Shown piece after piece: positions 21,132-31,739 of a DNA stretch of 37,679 nt. Each line of letters starts with the position of its first letter. Positions within the stretch are counted from its first letter, which is position 1. The DNA comes from Flammulina velutipes (lineage: Eukaryota; Basidiomycota; Agaricomycetes; Agaricales; Physalacriaceae): contig JAALGH010000018.1 of assembly GCA_011800155.1 (NCBI GenBank), positions 1 to 37,679 on the forward strand, written 5' to 3'. A program made the translations under genes and the position numbers. Under the pieces are notes generated by a model. The model saw only the letters and a program-made list of their open reading frames with translations. It ran no database searches and was not told the origin of the DNA.

Positions 21132-21304
21132 TCTTAGACCTCTGGGTTGAGGTATCTTCTTTTGTGGTTCAACTGGTTCAGGCTCTTCTGGTTTTTCCTT
21201 TTCTATCGCGCTATGACTTCTTGTACGATGCTGAGTATTTTGGCTCTCAGGAGGGAGGGTTCGCTGTCGCAGTATTTCAGACGAACCTCCGTCCGTCCTC
21301 GAGC

Positions 21305-23198
21305 CTAATCGAAATCCTCCCTTGAATACGCGGGATCGACCATCGACTGCTGTTGGTATATGGATGTGTCAATCGTTCCAGATGGAGCAAAGAAGTCCTC
21401 CTGTTGGATTCCTTCATATGCTTGCACCTGTGGCGTTTCTGGTAGAGTAGATCCCGATTCCCTCTGGAACTTTGCCACTTGCTCGAGCGGATTAGGTCCA
21501 TTCTTGTTTCGTGTAAGAGAAATTCCATTGCGCAGGAAATACCAGTTCGAGTTAGCTGGTTTGTAAATCCAGCCTTCCTTCTCTAGTTTGTTCTTTTCCG
21601 GGCATTCCATAAGGAAATGTCCGGGTTCGTCACAGAAGAAGCACTTCCCGTTCACCGCAGCTGGTCTGCGTTGGGGTAAGAAGTTCGCGGGCATAGGGAC
21701 TAAGCCTTTGGGTGCGGAGGATCCCGAGTTTTGCACGGGATATGGCGCTTGTTGACTTTGTTGTATGTACTGTGGGTATCCCATTTGTTGGGTAGGATAC
21801 TGCTGTACTTGAACTTGTCTGGCCGTTGACATCCGTTCCATGAGGTTCATCATCCTCCGAGTATCTTCTTGTCTAGCTTTCTCCATCTCTTTCATTTCAT
21901 CCTGTCGTGCTTTTTCCAAAGCTTTCAAGGTATCCGTGAGCGAGTTGATACTGGCCACTTGATCGTGCATATCTTCAATCTTTACTCGAGCAGTGGAGGG
22001 TGTTACTAATTCGCGTTCGTTGGTAGCACCTCCATTAACTACAGGGGCTCCTCCGAACGTCTCCACTTCTTCTAAGTATTTTTCAGCTACTCTGACCACG
22101 TCAACTAAGGTCCATCTTTGTCCAAGAGGATTGTTGGGTGGGATCGGTAAAACCCGCAAGTCGGTGTATATTGCTGCCCATGCTGGACCAGCAAAGCAAT
22201 ACTGTAACATATTCAACACCGTCTTTTGAGTAACATCTCCAATATCGATTAGATACTGTAGTTTGTGTACTACCTCTCTTTGAACTCCATCAATCTCATC
22301 TTATTCGCGATCGGCCTTGCCCGAAAGTGGCGAGTGACTTCTTCGACTTCTTCAAGAGTAAACTCTTTATCTTGGTCGCCTTTGTTATACAGTTTTTGTA
22401 CTGCGTTCTTGAAGGCTTGCCAATCTCCGGCTGAATATTCGGGTAAAGCCGCCCATTGGCGTCTAATTTCATATCCCACATACAAAGTTGCTATCTCGAT
22501 TTGGGCTGTAGGGCTCATGATGCCCCTGCCGTAGAATAAGAACTCGCAACTAGTTAGGAAGTCCCTAATATTATCGCCTTTGAATCTTGGGTATCTTTGC
22601 ACCGGGAACGGGCATACGTTTCCCAGCTATCTGTTCTTGTGTCTCTGCGCTTAGCTGGTTAACATAACCAGCTGCCGCTGGGGCACGGGATTTTCCTGTC
22701 TTCTTGCACCATCTTCTTCGTTGTCTCCTTGGTCTGACATTGGGAATAATGGTCTTCCAAGGGGAATCGACTGTCTTAATCGTTCAAGAAGGGATGCGGA
22801 GTGACTGGGAATAGGTTATCGAACTGAGGAAGTTCGTTGGGAGAGGGTGTTAAACTCGGTAAAGGACTAGGACTCGGAATAATCCGAGGTAGTCTAGGGA
22901 AAATAGGGATCGTGGATAGTATATATCCAGGTGGGTAGCCTGTATCCGTTGATGGATTTGCTTGGGCTTTTTGAGACTGAACGTGTTTTAAACGTTGAGC
23001 TTTAGTTCCGTCGAATAATGCGCCTGGAGGCGGTCGTTCGTGTCGGAGTTCTCTTTCAACTGGAGCACTTGAGTTTTCACCCAAGTTAGCTCTACGGCTG
23101 ATTTGTTCTTGATCGTTTGAGCTTTGGCTAGGCGCGGGGTTCGCGTTACTGGCTTTGGGCTTTCGTGCAATTTTGAAGTAGGTGTAGAAGTAACTCAA
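21305..23198 (-). pseudogene. gag with several frame-disrupting indels, inner copy
   Basis: Compared with the intact outer gag, this copy is broken into three open pieces (23198-22776, 22602-22270, 22219-21305). Single-base deletions occur near 22280, 22590, 22599, 22680 and 22789, plus a 3-base insertion near 22712. All fall within about 500 bp. The zinc knuckle CX2CX4HX4C near 21625 is still encoded. The density of 1-nt losses could reflect decay or, if the assembly rests on noisy long reads, sequencing error. Confidence 0.85.
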
Positions 23199-23240
23199 GG
23201 AACCTCAATAAGAGGGATCGTTTAAGTCAAATTTATCACC

Positions 23241-23257
23241 CCTCGCGGTGGGCTCCA
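23241..23257 (-). other. Primer-binding site, inner copy
   Basis: TGGAGCCCACCGCGAGG on the minus strand begins five bases after the 5' LTR end, as expected for pairing with a tRNA 3' CCA end. The deduced discriminator base is U. I cannot name the tRNA. Confidence 0.65.
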
Positions 23258-23262
23258 AAATA

Positions 23263-25003
23263 TGATGTGCAGTGTAGAAGAACGCCACAAAAACACACAC
23301 AAAACACACACTAACAAGTCAATGGTGCGATGCGGGAAAGTCCGATGTTTATAGCGGGATTTCACGTTATAGTAGCAATCGTTCGTTTTGTAATAGGTGG
23401 TATGGGACGGGTTCTTGTTCTTTGTATCTTTTGTTTTATGGGACTGTTTCTCTCTATCTTCTGCTCAAAATGCTTATACTAGTTCGACGGGGTAACAGGG
23501 ATCTGATCTTTAAACTGAGTTCTAGTTTGCCACTAAGTCACAGGCCGATTGGGATGTGTGTAAAGAGACCTAATGAGGCTCTTCCCAGGCCAACAACCTT
23601 CAACCACACTAGGGAGCGGGAGCTCTGGTATCTATCTGTATAATCAGGACTCTCCAACAACTAGTCGGGGCCTGAATAGATAGCCTAGCACAGTCTGAAC
23701 CACACTTGTATGGGACTTGGGACTCCAACCAGAGTTGGTAGGTTCTTTAGATGGAATTTCCCGCGGAAACTCGGATCGTTTGAATCGCAAAGGACTTGGC
23801 TTCAACTTCTTTAATATGGGAAGTAGCTCCAATGAGTTCTTAGATCTTTGGTTCTGTTTCTTATTTCCACCTATCTAAACAGTGGTTCTTTTTCTAACTA
23901 AATCTTAGAGTCTATTCCTCCAGTATATACGGCTTGTGGGCTGTGGATACGGGGGGCGTAAGCTACTGTAAATAGTACAAACGAGCTAGCTTTATAGTGT
24001 TTTCTATATACGTCTGAATAAGGATATAATACCGAGTCCGCTGGTTCGGGGGAATATTCCGATAGGATGTACGGAATATCCCTCTAATGGTGCCCTTGGC
24101 ATTGCTGCCTATTCGTTCTGGCTTCTATTTGCTTTGAATCCAACCAATGGTGGCGCCGTAACTGAGTTTTCAGCGGCGCCAGGTTGTTCCTTGTGCTTGG
24201 AAGCTCCACTATTTCATCGTTTCCACTATTATTAGCGGTCGAGTCCTGGCTAGCAGGAACTCTTAGCCTTTGTTCATATTCATATTTCATACTACGAGTC
24301 CGAGTAGTACCGACTAGGTTTGGTATACTGGACGCGCAAGTATGTTCTTAGTATCATGTTCGGACTTTTCCGGTAGTACTCCGGAAAAGCTATCGTTGTA
24401 TCTTTACGAGTTGTCGATAGTACTCGCATTGTAGGTCCTTGTAACGATTTACTTGTGGATCCCGAGAATCGATCAGGAACAGTCCACCGGAGTAAGTCGA
24501 TCGGTGATCGAGCAGTATCTTTTGAAAGCCTAAAAGGTTACCCTGACTCCTGAGTCTCCTATGTAATATCCCGACGTCTGAGTAGTATGAACATTTGGTT
24601 TGCTAGTCCAGCCAGCGTTTAACTGCTTGCTGGCGTTGCGTCTCTTTATGTAGAGTTTCCTTGTGTAAGGGTAACTCGCCGAATTCCGTTAAGTATTTCG
24701 GAGTTTCGCGCGTTCAAGTGTATTTGATCACGATGTCTCCATCGGGGTACTTTTGATGATGATATTCAAGATCGTCATGTGTGGTTTGGCTATACCTACA
24801 CGCCCTTCAGCGTGTGGCGCTTTTCCGACGAATCTTAGGAGTTTTCCGGTCGTACCACGGAAACTCCTTACACTGTATCGTATACGCGTTTCGGTCTGTA
24901 ACTAGAGGTTCTTGTACTCATAGGTTCGTTCTATCACTAAGAATGCTTCTTAGAATTGCAAATTTTGGGGTCTTTCGTACTTGCATTAATACAATGCGCA
25001 TCA
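23263..25003 (-). repeat. LTR3 (5' LTR of inner element)
   Basis: 1741 bp. It adjoins the PBS on its left side, so it is the 5' LTR. Length and a T4 run match LTR2, but at five linked positions in the right half it matches LTR1, and at one site near the left end it matches LTR4. Confidence 0.94.
23991..23996 (-). promoter_or_regulatory. Candidate TATA box of the inner 5' LTR
   Basis: TATAAA on the minus strand, in context ACTATAAAGC, about 1010 bp into the LTR from its U3 end. It is present in all four LTRs. It would drive gag-pol transcription with a start near 23965. Confidence 0.4.
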
Positions 25004-25007
25004 CCGG
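25004..25007. repeat. Target-site duplication CCGG (right)
   Basis: Second copy of the 4-bp duplication flanking the inner element; see 7581-7584. Confidence 0.95.
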
Positions 25008-26123
25008 GGTTGGCGCGGACTTTTCCTTGCGCTCCCCGGAATCCTCTTCCTCGCTCTATCGTAGATCGTATTAGCTGTAATATAGCCTTTAGAGCTTAGC
25101 TACTTACCGCTTGCTCTTTGCTCGAGCCTTTCCTTCGTCGTGGCTCCTCTCGAGCCCCGCTATCTTCCTGGTCCTAGGAATTCCGTTAACATTAGCGGAA
25201 TTCACTATAACCAAGTTCGAGTTTCAACCTTTTCTTGAGCAGGCTCTTCAGCTTGCTCGTCTTCTTCTTCTCGTGGCTCATCTTGAGCCTCTTGATCTTC
25301 TTGATCCTAAGAATTTCGTTAAACTCAACGGCTTTCTTTTAAAACAAGTCGATATCGTACCTTGTCGACGGGCTTGTCGACTTGTTCTTCGCCATCTGAA
25401 TTTTCCGGACCCTCGGATCCTGAGTCTTCTTCAGCTTCACTGGTCTTTGCTACGGCCATAGCCTTGACGACCTCTGCGTCGTCAGAGCTCTCGCCGCTTG
25501 AGTCCTATACCAAATCCGTTGAATATACCGGAATCTGGTTCTTTTCAGATCTCACCTTGACGTTGCCTTTGGACTTTGCTCCCTTAGCTTTGTCTTCGTC
25601 CTGATCTTCTTCTTGTTCGACATCTTCGTCGTCGGACTTGTCTTTTTCGTCGACGACACCCTTGTCGACATCTTTGCCTTTCCTTTCAGGCGCCTAAGGG
25701 TTTTCCGTTGAGTTTCCCGGAATTTACCCGTTAGACTCAAGGAAATTTACCTTGACTCTCTCTTCGTTGTCACTTTCCTCTTCACTTGTCTAATCCAAGA
25801 TTCCGTTAATTCTTCGGAATCTACCGAAGTGATCTTCATCTTACCGTAACATCCGGCAACTCATCGTATAGTTGCCACGCCCTCGTAAGGACTTGATCCA
25901 ACCATACGTCGTTATTCGCTACCGAACGTTTGAACTCATCGGCGGCCTTCTCGAACTGCGTCCAGAAGATCCGGTAATCTTCCGGAACGTGGCAGGCAGA
26001 CAAAGTCCGCCAATTGCCGGGAATGAACCGTAGTCGTCTGATCGTGTTCTTTGAGAAGTGGCGGCGCTCGAACGCGAGCGCCTTGGGTCGGTCTTGTAAT
26101 TTAAAGAAACTAGTTGAAGACAT
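25004..26123 (-). pseudogene. A-3, 5' part, severed by the inner insertion
   Basis: Predicted minus-strand exons are 26123-25845, 25789-25751, 25693-25556, 25504-25361, 25306-25229, 25173-25108 and 25055-25004, the last cut at CCGG. Relative to the inner copy, exon 2 is 30 nt shorter. There is also one additional exon (25229-25306), which looks like a duplicate of the next exon (both start DQED). The donor of that extra exon is GTTGAA, a weak site. Of the first 93 residues, 14 differ from the inner copy. Intact A-3 needs this piece joined to 6421-7584, so the gene is broken here. Confidence 0.8.
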
Positions 26124-26594
26124 TTGTACTGGAAATAGAAGACGTCGCGTTGATCTGTGTCGTGTTTTGACGAAATCGCGTCGCTGCGATGGTGGTTGAA
26201 GTGTGAGTTCGTTTTTCTCAAATTTTCTCTTTAAGTTCACCATCACGGACCCGGTCCGATGATCCTCGATCAACTCCGGAAATGGAAAGGGCCATTCCAT
26301 TTCTGATGGGCCTAGCTCTTCGGAATCTTATCTTAGATTGTGGGGAATTCCCCAACCCCGCATCGGGAATGGTACCTTTTATTAAAGAAAAGATATTCAT
26401 CATTTGTACGGTTTGTATACAGTATATCTTTAACGTTACTGCTATACTATCTTCATTCTCAATGATAATACATCTTGAACGTATCGTTGGTATGTACCAA
26501 GTAAAATCGAAAATTCCTGGTAAATTCCGTTCGTTATTCGGGAATGCCTCTATATCCCCCACAAGCTTTATATGATGGTATCCCTACCATCAGC
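26124..26594 (-). promoter_or_regulatory. Spacer between pol and A-3, outer copy
   Basis: Like 15688-16158. It contains the post-pol hairpin and purine tract at 26553-26591 and an everted motif near 26527. From about 26300 toward pol it is nearly identical to the inner copy; toward A-3 it diverges. Confidence 0.45.
26553..26591 (-). other. Hairpin plus purine tract after pol (module iii), outer copy
   Basis: Identical in structure to 16117-16155: hairpin GATGGTA / TACCATC at 26574-26591, three bases after the pol stop codon. Confidence 0.55.
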
Positions 26595-29500
26595 TCATGC
26601 TTTCTTGTTTAATTCGTCCATAACTTTGCCTACAGAGCCACGTATCATGTGTAGTCTCTTGAAGAACAAGTCTCCTAAGAAGCTAGGGTCTTTCCGTGAA
26701 TAAAACGGAATAACCCGAAACTGCGCAATCTTATCTTTGAGTAAGGATCCGTCTAGCTCACATAGGACATAGTTTCCACCAGTCGTACGCGATACTACGG
26801 CGTATGGACCCATGAATCGTTCTTTGAACTTGTGATTGAGTTCCTCTTCAATCCTAGTATTTCGGACTAATACCAGTTCACCAGTTTTGAACTTGTGAGA
26901 TGGCATTCTGTTCTTATGATCTTCCATGAACTTAGCCGCTGCTCGAATCTTGGCATCTGTGACTCTTTGCTTCATACGCTTCACATCTTCTTTGTGTTTA
27001 ATGAGCTGTTGTGCACGAAACGCTATCAAGTCTGAATGCGACACTAACGAATCCGGAATATCAACCAACCAAGTCACTTCGTTTATATCTAACGGTAGGA
27101 TGGGTTCACATCCTGTTACCGCGTAAAATGGTGACTGTCCAAGTGTTCGTTTAACAGTGATTCGTTCTGCCCATAGTACTTCGTGTAGGTATGCCGGCCA
27201 TTCTTCGGGATTTCCCCTACAGACTTTGAATAAGGATTGTCTTATATCCCAATGTCCGCGTTCGACCTTCCCATTAGCCTGTTTATTATACGGCGTAATG
27301 AGGATACCCTTGACTCCATACTTGGCTTCAATATGAACCATCGCTTTCTTAATAGCAGGACCATTATCTGTTATGATCTGCTTTATACATCCCCAACGAC
27401 ATAGGATATCTTCGAAGAGCCAGTCTCCTAGAGTATCCGCGTTCTCGTTGATCAAGGCCCTTGCTTCCGGCCAACCACTAAGTCCACATCGAGCCACTGT
27501 GACAGCATTATAGCCGTCATACTTTTTGATCTTCGGATTTTTCCCACCTGATTTCGGCATTCGGAATGTGTCCACAAAAGCAGTCTCAAATATTCCTGGT
27601 GTTGGTGTAATCGTAGGTTCCTTATGGATGATAATCTTCTGTCGTTTTTGGCAAAGAATACAAGTCTTAACAAACCAGTTCATGTCGTCTTCCATGCCTG
27701 GCCACCAGAACCTCTTGCCAACTAATTGTCGAACTGAGTATTGTCCTTTATGGCCATGTTTATCATGTACTATAGTCACTACTGGCAATCTTTTCCCTAC
27801 TAAGAGGACTCGACGGTGCTTATTTTCTTTGTGCTTCTTGTATAACTTCCCACCCGCAATGAAGAAATCCTTAGATGCCCAGTCCTTCAACGTTGATAGT
27901 TGTCTGGTGGACAATTCCTCGGTTTCATATTCACTGTTGCGTAGGCAAGCTTCAACGTGTGGCAAGAGAGTTTCCCAGAGTGCTTCTCTACTCGATCTTT
28001 CTAAGTCCGGAAACTCATCAATTGCTACCCATTTCTCAAGGTCTTCTACCGCCATTGCTGCTAGCTGACTAGCGCGGTATTCTTCTGAGGGCTGCTCGAA
28101 GTCGTTTACTGAGCTTTCCGGTAAACTTACGGGAATTTCCCGTACTTCTTGCAGGTAACCTGTCTTAGTATCTATAGCATCTTTGAAGTCCTCGAAGGGG
28201 AGAGGCTTGTCCTCGTCCGCTAAGTCGTTAGGTTCTTCATACTCAAAGCTAGGCAGCTCGTCTTCTTCTTCATCTCCTGGAGGACGGGGTATGATAATGT
28301 CTTCAGGTGCAGGCACCCTTCGACTCAGTCCGTCCGGTCCATGGACTTTTCCAGGTACATGTACCAAAGTGAAGTGGAACATGAGTATCTCTTCTGCCCA
28401 TCTTTGTAGGTTCCCGTTGGTGAGGGAGTCGATGTTTGATAGCATTCCCTTAATGTACTTTGCATCGACTTCTACCTTCAGCTTTCGACAACCTAATAGA
28501 TAGTACTTGCACGCCATTAATGCGCGGTGAAGTCCGAATAATTCCCTCTTTGATTGTGAGTATCTAGCCTCACGTTCGTCCAAGGTAATCGATAGGAACT
28601 TCGCATAGTATCGTTTCTTAGGGTCTTCAGGATCTTCTTGACTAAGATAAAATCCTACCGCCATATAAGAGGTATCCACCGATAATATAATCGGAGTATC
28701 CCAATCATAGTTCAAGGGCTTCAGCATGGGACTTGTCTCAAGGGCTCTTTTAATGAGTCCATCGAGGCTTGTTCTTCTTCTCCCTAATGAAACAACACAC
28801 CATCTCTTGTTAACCTGGTCATTGCCAGTGCTTTCTTAGAGTAGTCTTTCACAAACGTTCGGAAAACGCCTGCGGTTCCAAGGAAGGAACGAACGTCTCT
28901 TAAGCATTCACAAGGTACCCAATCTGATATGACTTTGACTCGTTCTTCTGCCGGTTTACGTCCCTCATAGCAACAGGTATGACCTACTACTACGGTTTCG
29001 TTCGCGCAAATGATAGCTTTATGCCCAGAAAAGGTTCCCCCCGAGTACTTCATGCGTTGTATGATCCTATTCATGTTGATCATATGTTCCCATACGAATC
29101 GGCGGATTCCGTTATTTTCACGGATTGTCTCGTAGTTGCCATCTTTATCTTGGTACCTAGTAGCTGGCCCTCTAACTGGTACATCGTCTATGTAAGGCCT
29201 AGTAAAGGCTGGTATTTCGTCTTTGAGAATATGAGTAACATCTTCGTGGAAGATGGGTACTGAATTCGTCCAACCCATGGGTAAGGTCTTGAGTCGTAAT
29301 GCCCCATACGGAGTAGAGAACGTTGTCATGTCTCTGGATTTTTCCGCTAAGTGTCGTTCGTCGTACCCGACATACAAGTCTAGGGTACCCCCACAAGCTC
29401 TTCCAGCAAACGCTTCCGCTAATTCTTCGGTGGCGGGAGGTAAGCCTGAATGCGCAATAGTAACTGCATTCAATGGTTCTAAGCTATGGACCAATCGAAG

Positions 29501-30538
29501 TTTCTTGCCATCTTTCTTAACTACACAGAACCAACGCGACCTGTATGACGAGTTCGAAGGCTCATACACGCCGGAGTCCAGCTTGTTCTTTATTATCGCG
29601 CAGACTTCGTTGAAGATTCCCGGAGGAATCTTGATTGGCCTTAGTACCCATGGTACATGAGGTATGACTGGCATGTCTACTGGCGGGAAGAAGTCTTCCC
29701 GGAATCTTCCCTTCTCTGATTCTTCCCATGCAAAGCCTTCATTCTGCTTACACATGAGGTCGTCTATCAAATCTCGTTCTTGAGGCCATAGGAAATTTCC
29801 GGTATGGTCCTTCTGTACTTGTTCTCTTCGTTCTTCCGTGTATCGCCCGGTGGGTTGAAACTTAGGTGGATTGGGATTCAATACAGGCATTCCCTCCAGG
29901 GGATCGCCTACAATGTTTCGCACAATTCTGAACTCGTCTGGTAAGGTTCCTAAGTGTGGTTTGACCTTCAACGCCACTGGTTTATATTTCTTTGAAGCTA
30001 GTACTTGTACAGGAGCTGCCTTTTGTTTGACCTGCTCCAGGAACTTGACTTGTTCTGAGCCCCATGCTTCAGGAGGTAGTGTAACCGTTAGATTGCTAAA
30101 CACTTTACTTAGTTCTGCGGGAACGTCGTAGAATATATTCGCTGTATCCAACTGATGGCTAGCTAAGTCCTGTTCAAAACTTGGAGGATACTTTTGATCG
30201 TCTGTTAAAGGCTGACTCCAAGTTTCTATCGTATTAGACAGGTTTCCATGTTTATGGAAGCCCGCTATCTTCTTGCGTGGAATTTTCCGTTGATTCCCCG
30301 GAAATTCCCTTCCTGTGCTATCGTATGCTACAGGCGGTTCTTCGTATTGATATTCATTGCGCAAGGGTTTAACTGCATTGTGAATACCCTCTGTGGATTT
30401 TCTTAGGTATAGGTTCGTAACGGCTTCGGTTGTGAAAGTTGACCGGGAATCTCCGGGCACATAGGTTTCCACCAAATGTATCCCCTGAGACCCTTGATCA
30501 CTTAGGATTAGAGCAACCTCTCCTTGATCCTCGATCAA
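26595..30538 (-). pseudogene. Pol (RT-RNase H-integrase) with stop and frameshift, outer copy
   Basis: The same polyprotein as the inner pol, but with a TAG at 28784-28786 (Trp codon TGG in the inner copy) and a 1-nt deletion in a T run near 28750. The two open parts are 30538-28784 (N-terminal region through RT and its connection) and 28727-26595 (RNase H and integrase). All catalytic residues listed for the inner copy are still encoded. The lesions fall between RT and RNase H. Confidence 0.92.
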
Positions 30539-31566
30539 TTCCTCGAGTGTTGCAGAAAAACCGGTATAGCCGCGGGTTGCTGATACCTAGGCATTTGCCC
30601 TCTCTTGTATGTAGGCAAAGTGATTTTCTTCCCATTGCTGGGATCTGTTATAGTCGCTACGACAGCACCATCTTTAAGGGTGGTCGTATTGATACTCGAG
30701 ATCACATCAAAGGGTCGTCCTAAAAGGACTTCGTATGCAGGGTCTCTGATGATATGAACTTGTAGATAGAACGTTATTCCACCAAAGTCAAATGCAACGT
30801 TTCTGGCTAAGCCTGCAGTGCGGGTTTGTCCTTTGTCGGCGCTTTCCATAATAATGTTGAATGAAGGATCGAATGGGATTCCTAATTCAAGCGCGGCTTT
30901 TAACGACATCGATACAATTTGGGACCCGCTATCAAGTAGACTTTCCTTCTTGCCGGCCCCAAAGATCGTGGGCCATAGGGTTCGAAGGTCAGCACTTTCA
31001 GCTGCAACGTTTGATCGTGGTAGTTGGTATGGGCCAGCGTAACCCGTATGGTTAAACAGTTGTTCGACCAAATCATGGCATACCACTGATCCTAGAGGTA
31101 GCTGACTCGAATTTTGTAAGTTAATCGAGTAGTACATAGGATCTTCACTTGCGTGATATTCCGGGATTTCGTCGGATTCAACTGTCTGCTGGTTGACCTT
31201 AACGTTCTTTGCTCTTAAGTTTTCTAACAGGTCTTTCTGCCAAGCCTCGTTAGTCGCTAACAGTTCTTCGGGGAGTAGTTTCTTCCATAGAGAACGCCAT
31301 CCGGGATTCCGACTAAGGAGATCCTTTAGCTTTGATATGCGTTGGTAGCTCTTATGTTTTTCTACTTCCTTCTTTACTGCGGCTTCTTCCGTGGCGTTAG
31401 CGGGATTTTCCCGTTTATCTTCAGTCTTGCGACTATCTATGGGTTCTGGTCCTTCCAGTACCTCCTCGAGTATCTCACTCAAGTCGGGTTCTTCATCGTC
31501 TATTTCCGCCACTGGTGGCTCCACGAATTTTACTTGTTTCTGTCGAGTAGGGATCACTACTTCCAT
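30535..31566 (-). CDS. Retropepsin-containing protein (PR), outer copy
   Basis: 343 aa from the first ATG, identical in the open-frame translation to the inner copy, with DSG at 212-214 and LLGRPF at 281-286. It is open upstream in the -1 frame of gag to about 31805, giving a gag/PR overlap of about 60 nt. The overlap with pol covers 30537-30586, with a U5 run at 30556-30560. Confidence 0.88.
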   Translation of the reverse strand: MEVVIPTRQKQVKFVEPPVAEIDDEEPDLSEILEEVLEGPEPIDSRKTEDKRENPANATEEAAVKKEVEKHKSYQRISKLKDLLSRNPGWRSLWKKLLPEELLATNEAWQKDLLENLRAKNVKVNQQTVESDEIPEYHASEDPMYYSINLQNSSQLPLGSVVCHDLVEQLFNHTGYAGPYQLPRSNVAAESADLRTLWPTIFGAGKKESLLDSGSQIVSMSLKAALELGIPFDPSFNIIMESADKGQTRTAGLARNVAFDFGGITFYLQVHIIRDPAYEVLLGRPFDVISSINTTTLKDGAVVATITDPSNGKKITLPTYKRGQMPRYQQPAAIPVFLQHSRN

Positions 31567-31739
31567 TCTTAGACCTCTGGGTTGAGGTATCTTCTTTTGT
31601 GGTTCAACTGGTTCAGGCTCTTCTGGTTTTTCCTTTTCTATCGCGCTATGACTTCTTGTACGATGCTGAGTATTTTGGCTCTCAGGAGGGAGGGTTCGCT
31701 GTCGCAGTATTTCAGACGAACCTCCGTCCGTCCTCGAGC

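Larger units (their letters stand above)
7585..25003 (-). mobile_element. Inner giant Ty3/gypsy LTR retrotransposon (17.4 kb), full length
   Basis: Bounded by LTR2 and LTR3 and a 4-bp duplication. Minus-strand order: LTR3, PBS (23257), broken gag, PR, intact RT-RNase H-integrase, A-3, then antisense A-2 and A-1, PPT (9326), LTR2. Roughly 5.6 kb of accessory genes and spacers lie between pol and the 3' LTR. Plant Ogre and Grande elements also carry extra or antisense ORFs, but I know of no fungal gypsy element with three spliced accessory genes. All frames except gag are open, so mobility would need Gag in trans. Confidence 0.93.

Noticed and set aside
21277..21528. 83-aa minus-strand ORF at the gag end
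   Set aside because: Third-frame shadow; the -1 frame leading into PR is the coherent continuation.
28784..28786. Genome-defence point mutation (RIP-like) as cause of the outer pol stop
   Set aside because: One TGG-to-TAG change is consistent with it, but I saw no general C-to-T skew between the copies.
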